Part shown: positions 13,117 through 24,439 of the stretch, piece by piece
How positions within the stretch are numbered: position 1 is the first letter of the stretch
Layout: every line of letters starts with the position of its first letter
NCBI GenBank assembly: GCA_030267565.1
Contig: BRXU01000070.1
Location: 62,001 to 126,000, forward strand
Origin: Pleodorina starrii
Taxonomy: Eukaryota; Chlorophyta; Chlorophyceae; Chlamydomonadales; Volvocaceae
Direction: 5' to 3'
DNA length: 64,000 nt
The notes under the pieces: generated by a model
The model's input: only the letters and a program-made list of their open reading frames with translations
Told to the model about the DNA's origin: nothing
Database searches by the model: none
Made by a program: the position numbers and the translations under genes

Positions 13117-16100
13117 ATCAGGGTGAGACCACCCCGCCCCCTCCCCCGCCCCGACCCAGCCCGCCCACCCACCCACCTGGAGACCAGCAGCCCGAACAGC
13201 AGCAACGATGCCGCCAGTGAAAGTACGACAACCGCCGCAACCACCCCGCCGTACCACTGCGGCATCCAGCTGGAAGCGGAGGGTCCCACCCAGAGGGTCC
13301 ACTGCGGGGGGGGGGAAAGGTGGCGGAGGTGGCGGAGGCGGCGGAAGGCGGCGGAGGCGGCGGAAGGCGGCGGAAGGCGGCGGAAGGCGGCCAGGGCGAG
13401 AGCGAGAGCGAGAGCGAGAGCGAGCGGAAAGGAGGTTGTTGGAGAACACAGGGCCGGCAGTCCGAGAAGGTCGGCCGGCCGGACGCATGTTGGGAATACG
13501 CCATGCCGCCATGCCGCCTGCCGGCGGCCTCCTCAGGTAAAATGCACATGCACACGTACCCTGCACACATACCCTTCACACACACACACACACACACCCA
13601 GCTACCTGCACGCCCGGCGTGAGCTCCACGCTCGTCGACACCGCGTCCACACCCCCCGGCTGGATCCGACTCGACTCCACCACAATCGAAGAGGAGCTGG
13701 CGCCGCCGCTGTTCTTGCTGTTGTTGTTGTTGTTGTCGTACCACGCTGCCGGAGGCGCCATCAGGGCGTATCGGTAGCCCATGGCCACAAGCGTTCGGAG
13801 CGGCGCCGAGACGTTGAGGCCGTACATGGGGGTCCGCAGGGCGTCAAGCTGAAGACGTACGGCGACCTGTGCGTCAGTGGGTCGGTCGGTCGGTGGGTAT
13901 GTGCGTGATGGTGGGTGGGAAGGGCAAACGGTTTATGATCCCAGTCATGGGAGCAGGAAGCGTGCATACCGCGCAAGAGGAGCCAGGAACCATACGCCCG
14001 GGCGTAAGATACGCGCCTAATCAGGACCCCTGGTGGGCCACCGTTCCCTTCAATGAAGGACCTGGCGCTTGCCTCGGGGCTCCTGACACGCGCACAGCAC
14101 TTCCACCCGACCCGACCCGACCCGACCCACGAGCCTCCATTCCACCGAACGAGACACATGAGACACACACACACACACCCGCACGCACACGCAGCCGCGG
14201 GGGCGCCACGCCCTGCCTTTCCGCCCAACCATCGCCACCACCAGCCCAGGCGCTCCGTTTTGCCCCGCCTCGCCCCCCGCCCGTTCCCCAACAACGGCCA
14301 CCTGCCTGCCCCTGCCCCTGCCCCCGCCCGCCTGCCCCCGCCCGCCCGCCCGCCTGCCTGCATTGCCCCTGCCGCCCAACCCCGCAACCCCCCGCCTGCC
14401 TGCCCTGCCCTACCCTCCCACCCAAACCCCCGGCCCTGCCCTCCCGCCCAGCCCCTGCCCGCCCTGCCCTCAGCCCTCACCGTTCCCCAGAACTTGGTGC
14501 CCGTGGTTGCGTTGTAACCGCATGGCGCCCCGCATATCGGGTTGGGCTCATCCGGGAGGCCAAAGGTGTCCCGTGGGTCGCTCACGTTGATGTGTATGGC
14601 CTGGCGCACCACCAGCAGCGAGCCGCTGGAGAAGGCCGAGGGCGGCAGAGGGCCCTCCAGGGAGAGGTCCGGGTGGGTGACGGCGTACAGCACGGCGGGA
14701 ACCACGGCGGGGTCTGCGATGCGAAGTAAGTGGGGTGTAAACGTACGTATGTAGGTGGGTAGGGCGGGGAAGGACGTGTATGGTGTAACGTGTAACGGGC
14801 GGGGCGCAACGTATGTAGGTGTGCAGGGCGGGGAAGCGGGGCGGGAAGCAACTCGGGGTGAGACCGTTTGGACCACATGGAGCGGAGGTGGCGGGGTTAT
14901 CAACGTATAGGCCGGAGCCCCTTTGGGGGGGGCGGAGGGGGGAAGGGGCCCCGGGGTGGGACGTGGGGAACTGACGGCAGTCGACACAGGCCGGCGAGCT
15001 GCGATTGGGTTCAGCGGGTCCAGGCGACCCAGAGGGCGGCGGTCGGTGCTGGGAGTGGAACGCAGGGGCAAGGGCAGGCAACTGGACCGTAGGCAGCCAG
15101 GCAGGCAGGCAGGCAGCCAAACAAACGACGAGACACGGGGGCGAAAGGGGGCTGCCAATCGGGCTGTGTCTGTGTGGGGCTGGATTGCATGAGCGACAAA
15201 CACGCTCGGCTTCGCATTGAGCCCTCCAAGACAAACACCCGCACGCACCCACACCCACACACGCACCCACGCACGCACCCACACCCACACACGCACCCAC
15301 CCCCACCCACCCCCCACACCCCCTACACCCCCCACCAGCAAACAGGTCCTTGTTCACGAGGTACTCGTTTCCCGCCAGCGGGTACACCTGCCGGATAACG
15401 GCCGCCGGGGACAGCTGCAGCGTCGGGACGCACGACTGGGGGCCCTGCAGGCAAAGGGCGCGTTGGGAGTGTGTTAGGGTTTTAGGGTTTTGGGGGGTTG
15501 GGAGGGTTGATCCAATCCACTTAAGGACCGGAGCCCGGTAAACAGTAATGTAGCAGAAGGAATCCCTCCCGTCTGCAAACGAACAGCGAGGGGGGCCTTA
15601 GGGTTCCAGGCCGGGGGATTGTGGGCGCAATGCGACAGTGGCGCTGGTTTGGGGTGAATGGGCCGGTTGGCGGGAAAACCAGAAGAAGAAGGTTGGGTGA
15701 GCGGAAGGGCAGGTCCGCAGGTGGGGGGGGGCGTTGGGGGCCGTTCGGTTGTGTTGGGGTTTGCTAGGATGGTTTAAAGGGTTGCGGGTGGGATGGGGGG
15801 CTGAGGCCTGAGGGCTCAGGATTTAGGGTTTTAGGGTTTAGGGTTTTAGGGGGTATCAGGGGGCGGGGAGGTGCACCGGGGAGGAGGGTCGGGGGTAAGA
15901 AAGGTCGGGTCGTCGCTCGTCGGCGGATAAAGATCGGGAGGCAACCCCCAACCCGTGGAAGGGGTGTGTGTATGCGGATTGGTGAGAGCCAGGTTCTCGA
16001 GGGAGGGGCGGGGGCAGCAAGGCAAGCGTTCCAAATCCGGATATGGATCTGGATCCGGATCCGCATCTGGGTCCGGACACGGAAACAGTGCGCGTAGTAC

Positions 16101-17521
16101 GTGAGTGAGTGAGATCAGGCAAATGCCGCCGCCGCGAGCGCTTCGTCGGCCACTCCACCCCCCCGACTCCAGCCCCCGACTCCAGCCCCCCGACTCCAGC
16201 CCCCCGACTCCAGCCCCCCACTCCAGCCCCCCCCCCGACTCCAGACCCCCCGACTCCAGACCCCCCAACTCCAGCCCCTCCCCCCGACTCCAGCCCCCCC
16301 CCCCCGAGGACCCCCTCTTCCTTCTAGCTCAGCTCACCGCGGCTGCCAGGGCCGGTGCCGTGGTGTTGAAGAGGCTACGTACGGCATCGTACTGCGGGTT
16401 GTGCTGCACCAGCGCTGCCAGCACCCGGGCCAGAGAGAAGGCAGCGGTCAGCAGCTGCCGGTACTCCACTGCCGCATCCTTGGAGAGCGACTCGGCACGG
16501 GACTGGAGGGAGAGATTGCGGCATGTGGTTTGGGCGGGCGGGCGGTGGTTTGGGCGGGTGAAGACGCGGATTGGGGGGATTTCGTGCTTGACAGGGAAGC
16601 GGGACGGCGCTGGCAGGGCTTTTTGGAAGCGAGAGGTCCAGACCAACGGCTTACAGGAAAAGGACTTTGTGCTCGTACAAAGCATGGCCCGGCAGATCGG
16701 GACGGTGCAGCAAGCGGGCTGGCAGCCTGGGCTGGAGTAAGGCCGTAACAGCGGCACGAGCGGGGAGAAGCCAGAGTGCGCGATGTGACATGCTGCAAAG
16801 CGGCTAAGAGGTTTGCTTATGGCACCGTCGACTGGCGAAGTGAAGGTGCGCTGGTTTTGCAGGATGGCGTGAGCCTGGCGCGCGCAGGTGTGTTAGGCAG
16901 CGTGCGACCTAACTCAGCGACCCACCTTGGCGTTTTCCGCCGCAGCCTGGGCTCCCCGTGTTGCTGCCCAGATACCAATTCCACACAAAAAAGAAAAAAG
17001 GAGGGCAGGCAACAGCAGCGTAGAGGGATAGGCCCTGACCACCGTACGAAGTCCCTACAATTATCAATTGTTGAATTATATAAGAATCAAATTATATCCC
17101 ATGTCAATACGCTCAAAAAGGGCAAAATGCCGACTCCCAACCTGTGCATGGCCCTTCACCCTGCTGCGCCAGCTTTGCTGGCCGGAAGGCGCCATCGCCA
17201 AGATTCTGCTTGTTACCGTCCACGCGTGAACAGCTTGCACAGCCGGCGCGAGACTTTTGCATCAGGCGGAGGACGGTTGGGGACGTCACGGTAAGCAAGT
17301 TTTCATTTTGTACATCATCAGGATTAATAAAGTTGCCAGTTTTCCTTACGCCACGCACCCCCGTCTGTGGACATAAGTTCTGTTCGAGTGACGCTCAATA
17401 AAGTAGAGATTGACGCAGCGCACGCTGTGCTTAGAGCTATGGGTCCATTTAACAAGCCGCATTGATGGTAAAGGCGGAAACGTCTGCGGATGCAAAGAAC
17501 CAATTTGAACAGCACACGCAT
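4549..17521 (-). CDS. CHASE-domain 3',5'-cyclic nucleotide phosphodiesterase (membrane-bound)
   Basis: Hydrolyses cAMP and/or cGMP. Minus-strand exons (5' to 3'): 17521-17359, 16963-16926, 16502-16338, 15444-15336, 14713-14481, 13866-13606, 13301-13177, 12927-12821, 12517-12357, 11955-9862, 9379-9222, 8586-8424, 8125-7925, 7533-7184, 6645-6357, 5758-5700, 5567-5453, 4917-4549. All joins keep phase, giving about 1,719 residues. Order: basic N-terminus and hydrophobic helix (about residues 20-45), CHASE domain, second membrane helix, ~700-residue low-complexity linker, PDE domain. The catalytic signature is complete: YHNSAHAADV, IIHDYGHPG, LATDMKQHF, LKAADIGH, EEEFFRQGDQE and the purine-clamp Gln before VGFFDF. 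Oddities: a ~215-residue Ala/Gln/Gly-rich stretch between LATDM and KAADIGH, and a Thr/Ala/Pro-rich C-terminal tail. The start is the first ATG that supplies the N-terminal helix in phase. Substrate preference cannot be read from the sequence. Confidence 0.85.
5276..5304. repeat. Interstitial telomere-like tract
   Basis: Two to three CCCTAAAA units (complement TTTTAGGG) with an imperfect spacer, in an intron of the PDE gene. Confidence 0.8.
5609..5651. repeat. (TAGA)n microsatellite
   Basis: About ten TAGA units with one variant, in a PDE intron between the GQGD exon and the KAADIGH exon. Confidence 0.9.
6778..6840. repeat. (GACCGA)n hexanucleotide array
   Basis: About ten perfect hexamer copies in a PDE intron. 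The length is a multiple of three, so open frames run through it on both strands without being genes. Confidence 0.9.
7805..7826. repeat. Interstitial telomere-like tract
   Basis: AAACCCTAAAACCCTAA-type sequence in the PDE intron following the HDYGHPG exon. Confidence 0.8.
9638..9722. repeat. (ACCT)n microsatellite
   Basis: About 21 near-perfect tetramers in the intron between the large linker exon and the exon beginning VERLLAGCD. Confidence 0.95.
12292..12312. repeat. Interstitial telomere-like tract
   Basis: CCCTAATACCCTAAAACCC in a PDE intron: two telomere-like units, one mutated. Confidence 0.7.
12535..12691. repeat. (GGGA)n polypurine array
   Basis: About 38 tetramers with two single-base variants, starting ~15 bp upstream of the acceptor of exon 12517-12357 on the coding (minus) strand. 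There it reads as a very long (TCCC)n polypyrimidine tract. It can also form G-quadruplex or triplex DNA. Confidence 0.95.
13069..13115. repeat. (GT)n microsatellite
   Basis: A long uninterrupted GT run in the PDE intron downstream of the second membrane-helix exon. Confidence 0.95.
13177..13301 (-). other. Second transmembrane helix of the PDE
   Basis: This exon encodes WYGGVVAAVVVLSLAAS followed by LLLFGLLVS, then a basic RRRHQ start to the next exon. It forms one strongly hydrophobic helix with positive residues on the inside. It follows directly on the CHASE domain, so the PDE catalytic part is cytosolic. Confidence 0.8.
15473..15496. repeat. Interstitial telomere-like tract
   Basis: TTAGGGTTTTAGGGTTTT in the PDE intron just upstream of exon 15444-15336. 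Confidence 0.8.
15822..15851. repeat. Interstitial telomere-like tract (longest)
   Basis: Four consecutive units alternating TTTAGGG and TTTTAGGG, in a PDE intron. It is the longest telomere-like tract I found in the window. Confidence 0.85.
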
Positions 17522-17564
17522 CTCGGAGAATGTCGTACTGTGACCAAGGGCGGTTGGAAAAAAT

Positions 17565-17779
17565 CGCGCCCGAGTTCAAAAGGGCCCGATGCCATGTGCC
17601 AACGGTCGCGTGACAAACTTGCACCAACTTGCTCTATTCACCAATATCTTTACATGTAGCTAAAGGATGCTACTTAAATTGTAAGACTGCAGACTCAGAG
17701 TTTCAAATGCCGGCAAATTAAGGCGACCCCACGTCGCCCGCATAAGCCGCACGTCTAAACTGCAGAGCAGGCTTTTATA
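17565..17779 (-). promoter_or_regulatory. Left arm of inverted promoter-like repeat (upstream of PDE)
   Basis: Read on the minus strand this ~215-bp segment starts with TATAAAAGC at 17779-17771 and ends 44 bp before the proposed PDE ATG at 17521. That places a TATA box about 250 bp upstream of translation. It is ~98% identical to 19755-19973 in inverted orientation (about three substitutions and one 4-bp indel). It contains a small perfect hairpin, GGCGAC-5-GTCGCC. It could be a duplicated core promoter plus leader, or a terminal inverted repeat of a mobile element with an outward promoter. Confidence 0.6.
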
Positions 17780-19754
17780 GTATCCAAAAACTTAATATTA
17801 TTCATAAGTCTTACTCGTAGCGTTGTCTTCAGCCCATTGAGTTTGAAATGCGCGTCTCCAGAGCATTGAGTGGCCATTGCGCTGTGCATACCTCTTCCTG
17901 GTGGCCTCTGAAGCCCGCGGTGGTGCTCTCGCGCTGCAGCGGCATCCTTCGGGCCAGGTCGACGTCCGCTCTACGCGGCAGGAGCGCGAGGAGCTCGGGG
18001 CTAATAATGTCGCCCGAGCCCAAAACGGCGTCCCCGCCCGCGCCGCCGCCACCGCCGTCGAGATCAGCGTCGGCCTGGCCAACAGCCGCCGCCGCTGCCG
18101 CAGCGTCGCCGCCGGACGCGCCCGTAGCAACCGCCGGAGTGCCTGCCTCCCTGCCTGCCTGCCTGTCTTCACGCTGGCTGGTGTGGCGCCCATCCCAGGT
18201 GAGCAGTGGTACAGGGTGCGCCAGTGTGGGACCTGCGCCTCCTGTGCGCGTGTCGCGGCGGGGCGGGGCGGAACAGTGTGTGCGCCGTCGGCGGCGCGGG
18301 AGTGCCTGCCTGCCTGCCTGCCTGCCTTCACGCTGGCTGGTGAGGGTCCCGTCCCCGACTTCCCCGCCCACGACACCCTTACCCGCTGCCGCCATCCCTG
18401 CCGCTTCCTGGACGACTCCCGCACCTTACCCGCCTCCTCTGCATCAACCAGACTCTCCCCGGCATTCATGTTCCTTACCCCCCGGAACTTGAGCTCCCAC
18501 CCCAGCACCACCCCCACCTCACCACCCCCACCTCCCCGCCGGCTCCGTCCCCTTCCTCCACCCCCCCCCTCGTCCCCGCCCCGCACCACGGTAACAGCTG
18601 GTTGCTCACACGCCTGTGCGACCAGCGGGAGCGGCCGACCTTGGCCAATGTCCAGCCGCTGACCCCTCTGGGGGCTTGGCAGCCTTTGCGGAGCGCGGCA
18701 CCCTCACTCCGCCTCTTTCCCCCCCTTTTGGCACTGCCTACCTGGTGGCCCTCCCCTCGCCTCCCCTCGCCCTGCCCATGTGCCTACCCCTCCGGCCCCA
18801 CCTCCACCCCAACCCCCACCCCCAACCCCTCAACCCCCACCCCCCCAAACCCCCGCCTGTCGCCTCCCCCCCTCACACACCACCCCTCACCCCCAACCCC
18901 AATCCGCACCCCTGCATACTGCCGGTAGCACGGGCGGCCGAGAAGATCCGCGCCAGCAGGGGCGCGAAGGTGGCAGAGAAGCCTTGATACAGTTCGGCAG
19001 GGATGCCATCGGCGCCAGGTGCATGCCCCCGGGGGGTTGCTCGCAGGACCTCCAGCACCTCCACGGGGCTGACGTCCGGGCGGCCCAGGTCCGGGAGGGA
19101 GGCAGCGGGGACCGGCGGGCGTGCGACTGAAGAGCGGCCAAGATCTGCTGGTGTGCCGCGGTGACATCCGGGGTCGGTGGCGAGGTAGTGGTGTAGTCGT
19201 TGGTCCTGTCGCCCGCCTGGCCTGCCTCGGATAAGGACAACCGCCACGATCCCAGCCCTGGCGGTACTGCATGGCACACATACAAACGGGCAAGGGTGGA
19301 CATCCCATGCGTGGGTGACCTGCGAGGGCGCAGAACGGTCACCATGCCGCCACATAGGAGCTGCAGGGGCGGTGGGTGCGCCCCGCCCGCTCCCTGGTGC
19401 CATCGGCACCCCCCGGAACAAACCGCAATGCTCTGAGATCAATCCCTCTGGCATTCCCTTTGTCACAATCATTCTATGAGCAATGATGCCCAGTTGAACG
19501 TTCCGGCGTAACACACGTATGCTCAGACTTAAGTTGCTCCGGTAACCTCGTGGATCACCTTTAACAATGGCCCGAAACAATGCTGTCGTCGTTCATTGCT
19601 CACCTAGGCAAGATGAGGCTCCCGGGCGGCCACCGCGGGCGCCGTAGACCGCTAGGAAGAGGACTGACGACTCGCAATGCGGGCTCAATGGGCTGAAGAG
19701 GCGCAAGAGAACGCTACGAGTAAAAGTTATGTGTCCCACTAGGTTATATCATAT
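17780..19754. other. Region between the inverted arms; repeat-rich, no intact gene
   Basis: Contains a decayed LINE fragment (18920-19190), a ~430-bp polypyrimidine/CCCCAA-rich stretch at 18480-18910, and two copies of a short segment ending CTTCACGCTGGCTGGTG near 18165 and 18330, each preceded by a GCCT run. A minus-strand open stretch at 17893-18142 is flanked by possible splice sites, but it does not join in phase to the PDE model and matches no family I know. Confidence 0.5.
18920..19190 (-). pseudogene. LINE (L1-like) reverse-transcriptase fragment
   Basis: The minus strand encodes VSPVEVLEVLRATPRGHAPG followed by ADGIPAELYQGFSATFAPLL and ARIFSA. This matches the N-terminal part of non-LTR retrotransposon reverse transcriptases, where a 'GKAPGPDGIPAEFY' motif precedes the palm. 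No catalytic FADD box follows: the reading frame runs into simple sequence near 18910, and the upstream half is open in a different frame, indicating frameshifts. It is a 5'- and 3'-truncated, dead copy lying between the two inverted promoter-like arms. Confidence 0.75.
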
Positions 19755-19973
19755 TATAAAAGCCTGCTCTGCAGTTTAGACGTGCGGCTTATGCGGGCGA
19801 CGTGGGGTCGCCTTAATTTGTCGGCATTTGAAACTCTGAGTCTGCAGTCTTACAATTTAAGTAGCATCCTTTAGCTACATGTAAATAAAGATATTGGTGA
19901 ATAGAGCAAGTTGGTCCAAGTTTGTCACGCGACCGTTGGCACATGCCATCGGGCCCTTTTGAACTCGGGCGCG
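19755..19973 (+). promoter_or_regulatory. Right arm of inverted promoter-like repeat (upstream of cyclase)
   Basis: On the plus strand this copy begins TATAAAAGCC at 19755 and runs ~219 bp toward the cyclase gene. It is the inverted partner of 17565-17779. If TATA is functional, transcription would start near 19785, leaving an ~860-nt leader (possibly spliced) before the ATG used in the model. A short upstream ATG ORF of 37 codons begins near 20014. Similarity to the other arm stops abruptly at a GGGCGCG boundary. Confidence 0.6.
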
Positions 19974-20648
19974 CTTTAGGCGAAGCCTGGTCCTTGTGGT
20001 TTTAGCTTTCGGCAAGATGACCCCGTTAGAGATTATCAGAAAACGCATCGAAAAGTGGCATTTAATATTCACTCCCCCAAATACCATGAAGACACCGCGT
20101 TGCGTCCGATTCTCCGACCTTCAGTCTTAGTTCGGCATCCAATTGAGCCCAAGCTATGGGTGGCTGCTTGTCTGTCCTGCATCACGACAATAACGAAGGC
20201 CATCATAGCGGAGACTTTGAAAGCTCACCAGGTGGCCGTTTGCCCGTTTCCGCCTGAGCGGCGATTGTTAGGGCCGGACCGCTCAGCGTCAGCCGACCCC
20301 GAACCATACGTCCGGCCACGTGTTATGCAGATTTGAAGCCTCAGTACGTCTCATCAAGACAAGGAGCCGCTGAGCGCTGCCGGAGGGGCGCTGCAGAGCG
20401 CCTCGGCCCTCCGCATGACAAATACTCCGAATCCCAGTCCGCTGGGAGTCAAGTTGAGCGCAAATACTTAGGTAAATGAAAGTCTATGCAATGTGCCTTG
20501 CTCCGTGTGCATCTCTGTCGTTGCGTCATTGCCGACCCGCTCCGTCCAGACCAATGCCTGCCCTTCTGCCTTACATCCCTACGCCGCGTCCAAACAACTC
20601 CATTTTTATTCAGGCCATACACACGACAATACATGTTTCAATGCGCTG
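19974..20648. other. Probable 5' leader or intergenic DNA of the cyclase gene
   Basis: AT-richer than the coding regions. The frame at 20055-20336 is open without an ATG and resembles no known family. An acceptor-like CTTAG at about 20470 could begin an exon continuous with the cyclase frame, adding ~60 residues upstream of the ATG at 20649. I cannot decide this from sequence. Confidence 0.4.
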
Positions 20649-23600
20649 ATGGCCTCGCTGCGGACAAGCGGGGTGTCCACGGTCGTTCTGAGCGTCCATC
20701 GCACCGACATGTCGCCCGAAGGCGGGCCGACCGCGCCCCCAGGCGCCGGCCACGGCTGCTGCCAGGCCCGCCCTCCTGCAGTCACACTGCTAGAGGCGCC
20801 GGCTTCCCGGCAACACCGCCGCCGCCGGCAACCCATTTCCGCCGTTGGGCCGGCAGTGGACCGCGGCAGCGGATTGCGGCAGTGCCGCGCCCCGTCACAG
20901 CAGCAGCAGGAGGGCGCGGGCCAGGGCGCGGGCGAGGGCGAGGGGGAGGTTTCGGAGCTGCAGTTGTTGCTGGGCTCACCGTCGGAGGATGCCGCGGTGG
21001 TGCTGAGCTGTGCGGGCGCTAACGAGGCGGCCGTCCGGGCCTTGGGCCTCGCCAGCGAGCAGGTGATACCGGTATGGTGCGGTGCTTGCGGCGGCGGACA
21101 CCCATCGCTGATCGGGCCTTCATCCGCTGTGTGCCGTTGCTGTGCGCCGTCGCCGCATCCGTTCCCACGGATCACGATAACATTTACGGGCCTTTCGAGA
21201 AGATGGCACATCCTATTATCCTATCATGTACTTTGAATCCATAATGCTTTATAGAGGAGAGCAGAATACTTGACAATAATTTCCTTCCGATCAATCAACC
21301 ACAGCGAAGCTGATCGGATGCAGATGTAATCCGCATCGGTCCCGGCCGCGGCGCCGCACTGCTGGCGGACCCGGGCTGGCTCACCTCCCCTTGCCACGCC
21401 CCGTTTGCCCCCTTGCCATCCCCCTTATCACCTCCCGTCTGCGGCATGATGCCGTGTTGCCAAAACAGGACTTTCTGCAAGTCCTGGCGCGGAGCTTCGA
21501 GCTCGATCCCACGCTGCGGACGTTGTTCCACGACCTGGCGCAGTGAGTGTGTCGTACATTATGTACGACGCCTGAATTTTAGCCGTACGGAATGCTTCCC
21601 TCGCACGCTGCATTGATGTATCGATTTGTAGGACAGGGGGCGGGACATGAGATTACGGACTTCCAGAGGTCAGAACCAGTAGTGCACTAGGACGGACCGC
21701 CTGCGGCTTCATTCCGACACGGCAGCACACTTCCGACATGGCAGCACACTTCCGACACGGCAGCACACTTCCGACACGGCAGCACAATTCCGACACGGCA
21801 CCACAATTCCGACATGGCAGCACAAGTCCGATCAACCCAAACTATTCCTACAGATTACAGCGAATGACCGCCATTCGGATACCGCCTCCTCCCTCCCCAA
21901 CTCACACCCTCCCCCTTCACCCCTCTGAACCCCTCTTAACCCGCATACGGTACATCGCACCGTGTCACTTCGGATTCTCCGCCGTGTCACTGACGGACTC
22001 CGCGCAGGCGCCTCCTGCTGCTGCCGCCCGGCGACGGCGACGGCGGTGGCTTCCGGATGGCTCCCGTGAATCACTTTGTGCCCTTCGGCCACTTCAACGC
22101 CGACGGAGGTCTGTGCCACCTGAGAGTGAGTGCGAGGGGTGGGGGCAGGGCTGGGCAGTGCAGGCGGATGGGGAAGAGGGCAGGCAAGGCGCGGGTTGGC
22201 GGGCGGGCGGGCGGGAAAGGCGGGCGGGAAAGGAGGGCAGGCAAGGCGGGTGGGCGGGCGGGAAAGGAGGGCAAAGGCGGGCAGGGTTGCAAGGGGGGTG
22301 CGGTCAACGCATCCGAGGCGGCCGATCTAAAGGGCGACCGAGAAATGACATGAGGTGACGGCCTCTGCGCTTTGTGAAGTTTGGTTTGGTTTGGTGTGCG
22401 AAGAATTTGAAGGTTGCGTGTGAAGCTACCGTGTGCAGTTCCCTTACCGTGGTTTGACCCTTACCGGTGATGCGCGCGTGCGGGGTCGGTTTGGCCGGGG
22501 CGGGGGGGGCGTCGAGCATCGTCCTCCGGGTTCGCACGATGAGTTGTCGTCCGGTGTGGTCCCGCGCATGACTGCGTGAGTGAGTCCGCGAGTGAGCCAT
22601 CAACGGCGACCCGCGGGTCGGCGGCGGTACCCGATGAACAAAACCAACCAACCAACCAACCAACCAACCAACCAAGCAGGTGTCGGGTGTGGAGTTTCTC
22701 TCGGATGAGGCCGACGGCGCCGCCCACGGCCCGAGTGACACTGCCGCGGACAGAGGCCGTTCGATGCCGTACGAGACCGGCTCCGCCGCCGCCTCCGGCG
22801 CCGGCAGCGGCGGCGGCGGCTGTGCCCGGGTCCGCGCGCTGGTTCTGGAGCTCGATGCGCCGTACGGGCGGCGGGAGCTGTCGGCCAGGCTGCAGCGGGA
22901 CTACCTCATGCTGTCCGGCATCCCCTCCATCGTGACGGTTTTTGACAACCGCGGGTGAGGTGGTTGGTGGTTGGTTGGTTGGGGGTTGGCAGTTGGCAGT
23001 TTGTTACGGGCCCAACGGCTCCACAGCTGGCGGCTGGCATCCGCCGCGCCAAGCGCCGCTTTATCGCCTCCGCGGCTACCCGAACCGGCACCAGGCCTAA
23101 CCCCTTTTTGGTCATCCCGCGCGCGCCCATCCCACCTGACTCCCTGACCCCCGGACCCCTCCAAACCCAACCGCGAACCCTCTCTCCCGAATCCGCTCAG
23201 TTTCGTGGTGCACCAGAACGCAGCCAGCGTGCGGTACATGGGGTACCGAGTGGGCCTCGGAGAGAGGCTGCAGCCGCCGTCACCATCGCCGTCACCGCTG
23301 CCGCCGATGGCAGCGGTGGTAGCGGGAGGCGCCGGCCTTCGCGTGGACTGCAGCGGCGGCGGGGAGGAGGAGGAGGGCGGCTGGGGAGCGGATGTGCGCG
23401 GCGGCGGCGGCGGCGGCGGCGGTGGTAGTGGGCACACTGCCGCCCGTGATGGGCTGGGGCCCGGCCTGGGCCTGGGTCTGGGTCTGGCGCTCCCGCTTCC
23501 TCCTCCGCTGCTTCAGCTGTTCGGTGCGGATCCGGAGCGGTTGGAGGACGCGATGCGGGCGGTGAAGGAGGGTCTGGTGAGTGGAGGCCGGGAGGATTAG

Positions 23601-24407
23601 CGTTTAGCGATAAGGGGGCGGGGGAGTGCAGCGGGGAGTGTGGGGTCGTTGTTTCAGACATTGGCAGGGAGGTGCCAATCAGCGGGTCAGCCGATCAGGG
23701 GGTGTCGGGGGAGGGGGGCGCCGGAGGTTGGAGTTCCTACCCGACCGGGGCATCTGTCTGGGGGATGTCTGGGGGCGTGTGTGATGGGACGCAGCCTTTA
23801 ATGTGGGGTTCGTTGGCTTGAGCCTGTGAGGAAGGAGGTGGGGGCCGTGAGGGGCCGTCAGGGGCTTGGGGTGCGATCAGATGATTAATATCACTATAAG
23901 ATGATTCGGGAGCCGAAGGGGAGAGGCGGGGGAGTTGCATTTGGGTCGGGAGGCTGGGAGGGCAGAGAGGGCAGAGAGGGCAGAGAGGGCAGGGAGGGCA
24001 GAGAGGGCAGAGAGGGTAGAGAGGGTAGAGAGGGCAGAGAGGGCAGTGAGGGCAGAGAGGGCAGAGAGGGCAAAGAGGGCAGAGAGGGCAGAGAGGGCAG
24101 AGAGGGCAGAGAGAGGGAAGAGAGGGCGGGGTGAAGATGTTCCCGACGCAGCCCCTTCCTTCGCTCACCGCAGCCCCTAACCACCCCACCTCGGCCCCTC
24201 CTGCCTCCCGCCAATGGGGGGATTCCCGCCCTGCCCCGCAGGACTGGCGCGGGTTGGTCCGAATGCCGCTGTGGTTGGGAGCCACTGCCGCCACCACCAC
24301 CGCGGCCACCGCTGCCGGCGGGGCCTCCTTCAGCTGCGTTCGTTCCAGCGCCCTCCCGGGTCAGCTCCCCTGGAGCACCGCCCCCACCACCACCCGCTCC
24401 GGAACCC

Positions 24408-24439
<32 letters not shown>

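Larger units (their letters stand above)
13606..16963 (-). other. CHASE extracellular sensor domain (exons 2-6 of the PDE)
   Basis: CHASE is a periplasmic/extracellular ligand-binding domain best known from cytokinin and other small-molecule receptors. Here it is bounded by the first-exon hydrophobic helix and the helix at 13177-13301. Conserved-looking landmarks are the helical start with SRAESLSKDAAVEYRQLL, then LQLSPAAVIRQVYPLAGN, the cysteine pair in PICGAPCGY, DALRTPMYGLNVSAPL, and a final W in front of the membrane helix, where CHASE domains typically end. Exon 2 is only 38 nt and is placed by phase plus helix continuity. The ligand is unknown. Confidence 0.75.

Noticed and set aside
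17829..18395. Minus-strand frame containing DIISPELLALLPRRADVDLA as an extra 5' exon of the PDE
   Set aside because: The in-phase first exon at 17521-17359 already provides an ATG and the N-terminal membrane helix; this segment lies beyond the promoter-like arm and does not join in phase.
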